A stretch of DNA of 64,000 bases. Source: Symbiodinium natans. Its lineage: Eukaryota; Sar; Dinophyceae; Suessiales; Symbiodiniaceae. This document shows, piece by piece, positions 23,301-33,919 of this stretch. Within the stretch, counting starts at the first letter, position 1. Every line of letters begins with the position of its first letter. The position numbers and the translations under genes are program-made. The stretch covers positions 366,203 to 430,202 of the forward strand of contig CAJNDS010000458.1 in NCBI GenBank assembly GCA_905221605.1, in the 5' to 3' direction. The notes beneath the pieces are model-generated. The model had not been told where the DNA came from, did no database searches, and saw nothing but the letters and a program-made list of their open reading frames with translations.

Positions 23301-26300
23301 CAGAGTTCGAGAAAGAGATCGTGGACGAGCTCGGGGTCATCCAGGGCCAGGCATGGACGCTGCGAGACTACATACGTCGTCAGAGTTGGGGCAGATACAA
23401 AGGCCTGTACAGATGCGCAATGATGGATGCTGCGGCTTACGAGCTGATCCGCAACGGCGAGTCTCAGGCTGCAGCGGCTCAACTTGCGCAGAACATGAAG
23501 GCCAAGGTCCAAGCGGTGCTGCAAGGAGGGGACTGGTCGGCTGCTTGGCTCTTGACGGGGTTACCAGACCCCCTGGCTCGCAAGGAGTTTGCGGGAACGA
23601 GGGAGGAGATGGCCATCGTCAGCGGCTACCTGGATGCCCTGGGAAAGCTGAGGAAAAAGGTTCGAGAAGCCCACGGCAGCGGCCGCCACGACGACGAGGA
23701 TGCCGAGGACGGAGGCGCCCGGCCTCCAAAGAAGTGAACCCTGAGACACCTTTGCATGGCAGGCGGCGGGACAGCACAGTTTTTCCCTTCTTGCCGTCCG
23801 CGAATTCGACCCGTTTTATGAAGTATTTAGCGTGGTTTGAACGCGCCCAAGGTTATCTACTGGAACGGTCTGGTACAGATATTCCATTGTTCCCGAGTGC
23901 CCTGCCCTATCCGGAGGCGTTGTTGCCAGAGGGCTGTCAATCTTCAGGTCCTGGGAGTCGCAGGTGGGCTATGGTCTTCGTAAACACGTTGGTGGCCTGG
24001 TCAAACTTCGTGATTCTTGGTTGTCCTGGGGAGCAGGCGGGGGTGCTCGAGCCGCGAGTGAGCTATCGCAGTGTGCAGGGGATTCGCCCTTTTGCAGACA
24101 AGCTCCTTGGCGAGGTGGAGGAATTTGTGACTCCTGAGCTCTTGAGGGGTTCTTTGCCTTGTTCGGGAAAGCGAAAGGAGTTAGGGAAGCTATTAGCTTC
24201 GTGTACAGGTGCAAGTTATGGACACTTTGACAAGGTTGATGCGAGTTCTTTGCCTTCGGCCCTCCCAGTGGTGGCTGAGCGCGTGGCCATCCCTGAGGTG
24301 GCTGGAGGGGTGGATCCATGCAAGTGCTTAGACGAAGCACGTGCGCAGGTGGTTGCTCATCTTGAAGATCTTCGGCTGCCAGAGGTGGCTTGGAAGGAGG
24401 TGGGCCCGGCTTGCCACCGAGTGCCTAGAGAAGAAGAGACACCGTTGTTGAGAAAGTTATGGGGGGCGGGTATGATCAGCTTTGTGCCCGAAGCAGACTT
24501 GCCTAGGAGCGAGGCTGGAGAGCTTCGTCTTGGCGGTTTATTCTGTGTAGCAAAGAATGAAGTTGAAGATCGTATGATATTCGATCGCAGACCAGAAAAT
24601 GCTACTATGCGCAAGTTGAACTGGGCCCGTCTCCCTAACGGAGCGTGCTTTTGCAGGCTACTGCTGCAGGATGACGAATACCTCCGGGGGTCAGGCGACG
24701 ATCTGAGGAATTATTACTATTCCCTCGCTCTCCCGGCCAATTGGCTGAGGTTCAACGCTTTTGGCCGCCGGGTGGACGCGAAGCTTCTCACCGAGGCGGG
24801 GTGTGACATCCGGGTTCCCCATCGAGCTTGCCTGCGGGTCCTTGGAATGGGTGACGTCAACGGCTGTGATATAGCCCAGGCGGTCCATGAATCGGTTCTT
24901 CAACAAGCAGGCCTGTTAGCTCCTTCCGACACCCTCGTGTATGGTGAACCAGTTCCAGTAGGGCGAGTTTGGGAAGGTATTTACCTCGATGATTTGCTCG
25001 TGGCGTACAGGCTCTTGATGGCTCCTTTGTCCCTCCCGACCCCTCTGACCAGGATCCGGACGTGCAGAAGGTGAAGTTGGCGGAGCAGGCCTACGCCAAA
25101 GTCGGTTTAGAGAGGGCGGTGCACAAAGCATTTAGATGTGCAGTTCGTTTCAAAGCTTGGGGCGCCGAGATTGATGGTGTGAAGGGAAGAGCTGGTGCAC
25201 CTCTAGAAGTTCGTAGACAAATATGGGAAGTGCTGCGAAGGATCATCGAGCTGGGCTTTTGCACAAAGGCCATTTTGCAGAAGGTCCTGGGCTCGGTGTG
25301 CTTTGTTTTCCAATATCGCCGTGAATTTTATGCTCTTCAACATCACATATACAAATTCTTGCGGGGCATGCGGGATGGGAAATGGATGCATCTTCCTTGT
25401 CACGTTCTTGATGAGCTCCGCTCAATCGCTTTGCACCTCCCCTTCTCGACTTGGAGGATGAGGCAGACGCTTGGACAAGAACTGATCGCAACGGATGCCA
25501 CGCCAACCTCCGGGGGGGCCACCAAAGCCCCGATCCCGGAGCCCATTGCCAAAGAGCTGTGGCGGCGCTCAGAAGTGAAGGGTGCTCCGGTGCGGCTGGA
25601 TGGGTCTCTGGATTTCATCTGGGACACACCAATGCCGGGGGAACCGAGCCGATTTGCTAGTGCGCTTGCAGAATGCCTCCAGTGGAGGGTGTTGTCCAGC
25701 TACACATTCAGGCAGACTTCGCACATCAACCTGCAAGAACTTAGAGCTTTCAAGCGTGAACTATGCCGGGTGTGTCAGGTGTACTCCGGGAAGGGCAGGG
25801 TTCAACTCTTCATCAACGACTCTCGCGTCGTCGTAGGCGCAGTCGCCAAAGGCCGTTCATCATCATTTCGTTTAAACGGTCTATTGAGAACGTTGGTACC
25901 CTTCTTGCTGTTTGGAGATGTGACGGTCGCCTTGTTGTGGACTGAGACCAAGTCCAACCCGGCAGACTGCCCGTCTCGCTTCATGCCCTTGCCGGTGCCT
26001 AGGCCCCCGACACGCTGGATGAAGGACTTGGGCCTGAGGCGCCAGAGTGGATTTGGCATTGAGGTGTTTGCAGGCACCGCGCGATTGACTGCTGCGCATT
26101 GTGAGGCTGGATGCCCAATGCACCCGCCCGTGGAGATCAGTCTTGGCTCAGATGCTTTCAGCCCGGAGCTCGACCATTTGATCCTCTCAGGGGCTGTCCT
26201 GTGGATATGGCTCGCTCCACCATGTTGCTCCTTTTCACCTCTTCGAAACCTGGACCCAGGTGGCCCTCTTCGACCTCGTGGTCGTCCTGAAGGCGATGCG

Positions 26301-29300
26301 GCCTTACCAGAGCTTGAGCGGGGGAACCGCCTCTGGCAGCGAGCTGTGCAACTAGCATGGCTTGTGCGCTCCGCAGGTGGCTTCTTCGGCATCGAGCACC
26401 CTGCTTCGTCCCGGGCCTGGCTCTTAGATGAGACACAGCAACTCCTTGCGCAAGAAGATGTGGTCTTGGAACGGGTGAATTGGTGTGCCTATTCTGATGC
26501 TGAGCGAGCAGGGCTGCCCACTAGAAAGTCAACTCGCTTGTGTTTTACCCTTCCGTGGCTTGCAGATAAAGAAGGAAGGGGTGTGCTGCGTAAGTGCGGG
26601 GGTGGCCATGAGCATGGGGCACCGCTGACCGGAACAGCTGCGGAACGAGCGTCTGCGTATCCCTGGGAATTTTGTCGACTACTTGCTGGCAGGGCCAAAG
26701 CTTGGATGCATGAGGCGCAGGTTGCGTGATGCGACCCTCACCACTGCCTACAAGCGTCGGTTGGTGGAGGCGGCGAGGGACTTGCTGAACAGGGCTGGAC
26801 GGGTGGGTGGGAGGTTGAGCCGACATTCATCGCATCAGTACTTGGATAGGTATTTGGAAAAGGCTGTGGAAGATGCACACGCCAAGGGAGAGCGCCTCTA
26901 CTACATCACAGCTGGGGTCTTAGGGGTCCAAAGGGCGTGGCGAATTAGTGGGTCTTCGTTGCCGGGCACCTGGGCAGCTTTGAAGAGTTGGAGGGCATTG
27001 GCGCCGGCGAGGTCCAGATTGCCTATGACTTGGTACACTTTCCAGGGGTTCCTTATGACGTGTCTCGCAAAAGGTGGGGCTGCTCAAGGGCATGTACGTT
27101 TCTTGTGGTGGGCTCTCATGATGGGTTCGTGGCTGTCATTTGTTGCACTCTTAAGACCGGGAGAGCTACTGGCGCTGAAGAGGGAGGACATCACCCTGCC
27201 GATGCGCGGGTCTGAAGGGGAAGACTCGCCAGGGATGGTAGTGGTGATCCGGAAGCCGAAGACGAGGAGGGTTTACAGAACTCAGTTTGTGCTGGTTAAG
27301 CAAGGTCCTTTAATCGAGTGGATGCGTTGGTGGGTTCAAGGTTTTCGCAGACACCGCAAGCTCTTTCCTCTTGAACGCCATCAGTGGGCCGAGCTCTTTC
27401 GTAAGGTCCTCGAAGCTCTTCATTTGCATGAAATTGGGTTCACGCCATCCTCTATGCGTGCTGGAGGTGCGACGCACATCTTCCGTGAGCAGGAGAACCT
27501 GCCGTCTCTCCAATATATGGGGCGGTGGGCTAAGGCTAGCACACTCCGACATTATTTACACATGGCTTTTTCGACATATACTTCGATGCAGTTTCCGGAT
27601 GAGGCCGTGCAGCGGCTAGCGCTGACGCATCGCCATGTAAGCAGATTGGCTGCTCCACCATCGCTTTCTTTGCTCGAGCTCCTGAGGCCATGTCGGGACG
27701 AGTAGGGTTGTCCACGCCCGTCTGGGTATGGAGAAACGGAAGGCTTGCCGGCTCAGGGGCAAGACTGCGGATGCTGGAGCGTCGCCAGTTGGCAGAGAAC
27801 ATCTGGCGCATGCGCTGCCTGACTCGTCATCTGCCGGTGCTGCGGCTGGGAACGCCCCGAAGCGGGCGATGGGTGTCCTGATGGAGGCGATGGACAGGGC
27901 CACCATTGCGCTTGGCGATGAGGAGGTCACTCCTGGCTTGAATGCAGCTCAGGTGCTGGCCGATAGTGCAACTCGCCAATCGGCGACGCGGTGGCGATCC
28001 GGGCCTGAAAGCAAGCGGCTGACTGCCCTCATGGCGCGGTTCTCTGAGGGTCTTCAGTCACTGTTCCCGGGCCGTGCAGACGCAAGTGCGCGACCAGTGC
28101 TGCAGCCAGTTCAGGCTGTCCCCCTTCGTGCTGCTGGGCAAACTGGTCCTGTCCAGTTGCCAGCAGGGTCATTCTCTGGCCGGGCCTGGATGTGGATTTC
28201 AAAATGCATGAGTTGGAAGACTTTGGGTTTCCCACGGCTGGTCGCCTTTGCTCTCATGTTGGGCGTGAGGGTCCTGGCGCAGCTGTTGCTGCGGCTTACA
28301 GGCAGACTGCTGAGAGAGATGCTCTCTCAGGTCACGCTCTTGGCTGCTGATATGGAGACTCAGGTCATTGACTGGCTCTATCAACTTTGGATGGACTCCC
28401 CGGCCACAGTGGAGGTCTGGATGACAGGGTCAGCTGCCCCTGTCCCCTCTACCATCCCGGCAGCGTCGGCTTCGACCTCCGCTCCGGCCTGGACAAGTTC
28501 TTCTCCCTCTTCACAGGCGGTGACAATTTCCCTCCCTACCCGCCCTGTGGACTACCTCACGCTGTTTTTGTTGCTTCTCCAGACGCTTCGCAGCTTCCCC
28601 AGAGGGTGGGGTGGGTGGGCCAGGCCACAGCTCGGCTAAGCCTTCGACTGGGGCCTGTCAAAGATCATCGACCTTTATGTGTTCTTCTACGGCAACTTCT
28701 GATGCCTCTAGATCGAATATGCACTTCGATTGGCGCTACCCGCAGGATGGCAAAAGAAAGCTTCTCAACTGAGGGCACCGACATTCGAGCATTCAGGCAG
28801 GAATGAAAAGGGCAATGCCTGCCCTTGTGTTGAACAGCCCAGGTCTTCGACATGTTCCTGTTCACGTATGCCGGGGCCTTCGTCTCAAGTGTTTTCAGGG
28901 CCACCACCGCCCCACCACCTCGCCAGGCCACAGCTCGGCTAAGCCTTCGACTGGGGCCTGTCAAAGATCATCGACCTTTATGTGTTCTTCTACGGCAACT
29001 TCTGATGCCTCTAGATCTAATATGCACTTCGATTGGCGCTACCCGCAGGATGGCAAAAGAAAGCTTCTCAACTGAGGGCACCGACATTCGAGCATTCAGG
29101 CAGGAATTAGGGTTTAGGGTTTAGGGTGTGGGGTTTAGGGTTTAGGGTCATCCCCGGAAGTTTTAGTTTCATTTGGGGTCTAGGGCTTTGGGCAGTTTAG
29201 GGCTTCTTGGGATTAGGGCTTCATGACCTTTAGGGTTTTGGGTTTTCATTGGTTTGTTGTTTGGGGCTTTTTTCGGGTTTTGGGGCTTAGGGTTTTTAGG

Positions 29301-32300
29301 GTTGTAGGTTTTTCTGGAGTTTCGGGCTGTAGGGTTCGGGCTTTAGGGCTTTAGGTCTCTAGAGTTTTTCGGCTCCAGAGTTTTTGGGGTCTTCGGGTTC
29401 AAGCTTTAAGAAACCGGGTTCTGGGCTCAACGCTTGAAAAAGCCTGCTTCGTGTTTCAACGCTTAGGGGACGGAGGGGCAGGGAGCAGGGGCTCCTAGAC
29501 GAAATCCCGGCTCCCCCCCCTCCCCCCCCCATCTAGCCCCCCATCTAGAGCCAGGTGCTTTGATGTCACAAACCCTAAGCCCCAAACCCTAAACAAGTCC
29601 ATGCTTTGGCTAGCGTCTCTCTCATTCTGGAAGCCGAAACACCTGAACCCTGAACTCGAAGCTCTTTTTATTGTTTTGAAGGTTAGATTTTGTGAATCCT
29701 TGTGCAGGCGGACTCTCCAAAAAACTCTCCGAAGCTCTGGGGTTGAGTGTTTAGGAGTTTAGGGTTCACCACCGCCCCTCCAGTAACAAGAAGAAGTTGC
29801 TTTGCACTCCCCCGCCCCCCCCCCCCCCCCCCACTCCCTGCCCCCTAAACTCAAACAAACCCCTAAAACCCAAACCCCGAAACCCTAAACCCCAATCCTG
29901 CTACACCTGAAAGCCTTGAACCCTAAATCCTAACTACTATTTGTTTCAGAACCACCCCAAATTGTTCACCCTTATAATCAAGGGCAACACAGGGATTGTT
30001 CTCCTTCTTCTTTCTTTTTTTTTTGGTGGGGTGGAGGGGGGGCGGGGGGCGGAGGGTTCATAAGCAAATAGTAGCTCAAGCTTTAAGCTCCCCTAAACCC
30101 TAAACCCCAAACCCCAAACCCTAAACCCCAAACCCCAATAAAACGGCGCTGTGCAGGTGGACCCGCCTGACGTCCAGGGACGCTCTGAGATCCTCAAAGT
30201 CCACGCCAAGGACCTCTTAAGGCTAAGGGTTTTAGGGTTTAGGGTTTAGGGTTTGGGGTTTGGGGTTTGGGGTTTTCGGTTGAAGGCTTCAGTCTTCAGC
30301 CTTTCTAGCCCTGCAGATCCTAGATCCTTACTTACCTTAAGAGATAAGAGGGTTCAGGACTTAGAGCCACAGCCCTGAAGATCCTAAATCCTTACCTTAA
30401 GAGATAAGAGGGTTCAGGACTTGAATGTCTTAGGATTGTCAAGGATCTGGGGTCTACGAAGTGGGCCTAGCGACTGGGTTTGGGGTTTAGGGTTTAGGGT
30501 TAAGGGTTTAGGGGTTTCGGGGTTTAGGGGGCTTTCATTTAGGGAAGCGACCCTCCTGTTTAGCCTTTCGGGCCTATCGGGTTGGATGCTTAGGGGTATA
30601 GGGCTTGAGGGGACATAAGGTTTAGGCCTAGGCTTACAGGGTTGCGGCCTTTTGGGGATGTCATGTTTCGGGATGAGGGCTTTCTGGTAAAGTCAGGGTT
30701 TCAGGGAAAATTGCGCGGCCGAAGTTTAAAGTCATTGCGGTAGAAGAACTTCCGCATTGCCCCCGCCAAATGAGGGTTTAGTTTAGGGTGTTCGGAGCGT
30801 ATTGCCACCTTCCCCCCCCCCCCCCCCCCCTTGTGATCTGTCATGGTATTACCATGATCTCAAACAACTGCTGGCCAGGCCAGCAAATTAAAGATGGTCT
30901 TTCCAGACGCCCTGAATACCCCTCAAGGGCATTACACAAACCCTAAGAAAGTTGAACCACTGTTATACGCGAAGGTCGCAGTTGCGGCTTTGGTGATGAT
31001 GTGCACGCATGGTGCTATGTTCTGTTTGTCAGTAACCCTAAACCCTAAGCCCTAAACCCTAAACCCTGACCTTGTTGCAGTGCGCAACACGCATATAGAT
31101 ACATCCGAAGCCCTGATTTCACGCCGAGATTTCTTCAACTCTCGAGCACATGAGATACCAAGAGAAGTGGAATGGCATAATCCTTCCCCCTAGGCCCTAG
31201 ACATCTGTGATATTAGCACCTGAGTTTAAATCCTCTACCCTGCTTAGAGCGGCAGCCTCCCGCCACATTACGGGATTGACTGACGCGCTATACATGTTTG
31301 TACTTGTAAATGCTATGCATGCTGAAGTGACTGGGCCAAGTTGTCAAATACGGTTGCCCGACCAGCACCCGTAAATGCTGGGGAGCCAGCGACAACTGTG
31401 CGCAAGTTCAGCAACCTGATGGCAGTTCACATCAGTCATTTGCAAACCGAACTTCAATGGCATGCGGGGCAACGGTCAACAGCAAGACCGATAATGCATG
31501 TGTTGCAGTATTCTCTTGTAGTCGCCTGCTTTGTTCATAAACTCACAACTCACCCCAAAATGCCCGAAGTCGCGAAGACACCCAACAACACAAATTAGAC
31601 GGATTGCCCGGATGCATGGGTTGAAGTAAATCGCATATAACCAACCCCGAATCTCGAAGCAGTACTAGAAGTCCGCTGCCTGACGTAAGATCAGCGCTGC
31701 GCTGAACAACGCCATTTTACAAGGTACACGTGGTCTGGGTTGGGTCAGCCAGATGGGGTGAAGCAGGAAAAGGACGGGAAGACAGAAATTTGAAGTAAAC
31801 ATTACAACGTGGAGGGGAGCGGGGGCTTGCACCTCCAGGCCCGAGTCCCCCCCCCGAATGCCGGCTTGTAGATTCCCAAATTTAGCTGTCCGAATATGTA
31901 TTTTACCCAGACTGGCGAAGCACAACCCCAGGTTAATAGCCTGCACAACTACCCCGAGCCTCCGCATAACGAGCCGTAGCCGCCGAAGCCTCCGACAAGT
32001 AGCCGGATGGATGCAGCGACGCGCGTACGCAACTAATTATAGGCCTCCATAGCGGCAAACCCAAATCAGTTCTTTAAACTCGGTAGGCTAGAAATGAGTA
32101 TGCTCGCTCAAGGTGAGGTCGAAGTCTCAGTTTTATAACCAGTACAACCTCTCAAGGCCTTGACTTCCCCAAAGGCTTCATTACGGACCTGAAGTAGGCA
32201 ACGGCCTTGCAAGGCCTTCCGAGCGAGCTGCCCAATCCCCCCCGATTCCCATGCACATGTTCTCGAGGGCAAGAACTTGGCGCCGGGCGTTGACCTCTCC

Positions 32301-33888
32301 GCCATCGCGCGCCAGACGCCAGGTGAACCCGCGACATTGAAGGTTTGAGAGCACTTACGGCTAAGGGTCCTCACGTTCTCGGAGTTTAGACTTCGTGTCG
32401 ACTGCGGTGCTTCTGTGCAAAAACCCTAAGCCTAAATCCTTTTGGGGCTTAACCCTCTTGAAAGAGCTTGCCAAAAGTTTTAAAGATCAAACGGGGCAAT
32501 TGAGAAACCGCGCGCCCTGACATTGCCAACCTAAACCATAAATGCATATAAGCCGAAAACCCTAAATATGTGGCCATAGTGACCGCAAGTGTTTTGCATT
32601 TGTTTTTTGTGGAGATTTCGGCATGGGTTTCGCTTAAGACCACGTGTGGTGCTAACAGGACTGCAGAAGAGGTGTAGGAATACGCGTGTTTCACCGATTT
32701 TAAGCATCAGGACTAGCCTAGCAGGCGTGGGGTAACTGGCCCACGCTGCTCCGGAATATGCCCTCCCCCTCCCCCCCCCACCCCCCGGCTCCACATCCTC
32801 GAGGACCCCTAAACCCTAAACCCTGTACACCCTAAACCCTACACCCTAAACCCTCAGCCCTAAACCCTAAAGCCTAAACCCTAGACCCTAGACCCTAAAC
32901 CCCAACCCGAAAAAGGGGTCCCCTCTGCAGGCATGTCCGGCGCAGACCTTGCGAACTTGCTGACGCCTGGCTGCACCACTCAAGGTCTTAGGGCTCTTGT
33001 TGGTGGCCCATTTAGGGTTTAGGGTTTAGGATTTAGGGTTTGGGGTGACCCCAAACAGCCAAATCCCCAAAATCTATCGCTAAATCCCCACCCCAGACTT
33101 GCAAGTCCCGAGACCCATCCGCCCTCGGCTCGTAAATCAGCATGGGGATGAGGTCTGGGGCTGTTAGGGGATCCCAGGGCTCACGTTGTAGGGATCTCCT
33201 CTATGATTTGGCTGTAGGCTTTCCATTTCCCGGCTTATAAGAGAGAGGGAGAGAGGGAACACGGAAACCCTAAATTTCCAGCCCCAAATCCCAAACCCAT
33301 TGTTTCAAAGAATGCAGGGGATTAACGTATGAACTTCCTCTCGAGGTCCCCCTATAATAAATGAGGCCCGTTTGCCCTTTCGTGACTCTTTGAGCCAGTC
33401 TGGTGCCGTTCTAGCCTTTGAGTTTGTTGAGTGATTCAAGTCCCCACAGAATCACTGATTAAAAACATGGCGTAATTCATCACTGTGTTTATTTGACACG
33501 GTATGTTGTGTAGTGTTCTGCATAGCTAGCCGATTTGGGGTTCGAGAGGAGAACGGAGGTCGGAATTCTGCAATGGCTGGTATCACGGACCTGGTTTGAG
33601 TCGAAATGCCCCGGTGCTGTCGAGGAACGAAGGCGCCATTGTGGCCGCACGTCAGAACAAGGCTGTCGGGTTTCGTTGACGGGGGGGGGGGGGGGGGTTT
33701 GAGCCCTTGCCTCGAATTTGCTTCCAAAGAAGAGTACAGCCACACCTTCCTTGCTGCAGGCATATATCTATCTATATATATATATATATATATATATTTA
33801 TTTATTTAGATTTCTATGTATGTATATATATATATATTTATATTTATATTTATATTTATATTTATATTTATATTTATATTTATATTTA

Positions 33889-33919
<31 letters not shown>

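Larger units (their letters stand above)
22351..29107 (+). mobile_element. DIRS/Ngaro-like tyrosine-recombinase retrotransposon with C5-methyltransferase domain
   Basis: About 6.76 kb. Layout A1 (22351-22446), ORFs 1-5, B1 (28619-28803), A2 (28805-28900), a 21-bp spacer, B2 (28922-29106). The A copies are identical (96/96) and the B copies differ at one base of 185, so the insertion is recent. This split-direct-repeat layout is the hallmark of PAT/Ngaro-type elements, which integrate through a circle using a tyrosine recombinase and make no target duplication. ORFs: gag-like; RT; RNase H plus C5-methyltransferase-like domain; recombinase; unknown. Ends abut TTTAGGG repeats: removing the element leaves an uninterrupted in-phase heptamer array. 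One probable frameshift separates RT from RNase H; otherwise it looks intact. It sits in an FtsH-1 intron, same strand as the gene. Confidence 0.93.

Noticed and set aside
23074-26826. Minus-strand ORFs opposite the retrotransposon
   Set aside because: Shadows of the GC-rich coding frames on the plus strand; no recognisable domains.
26683-27705. Bacterial phage integrase from contamination
   Set aside because: It lies inside a split-direct-repeat retrotransposon with RT and RNase H, which is itself inside a eukaryotic intron.
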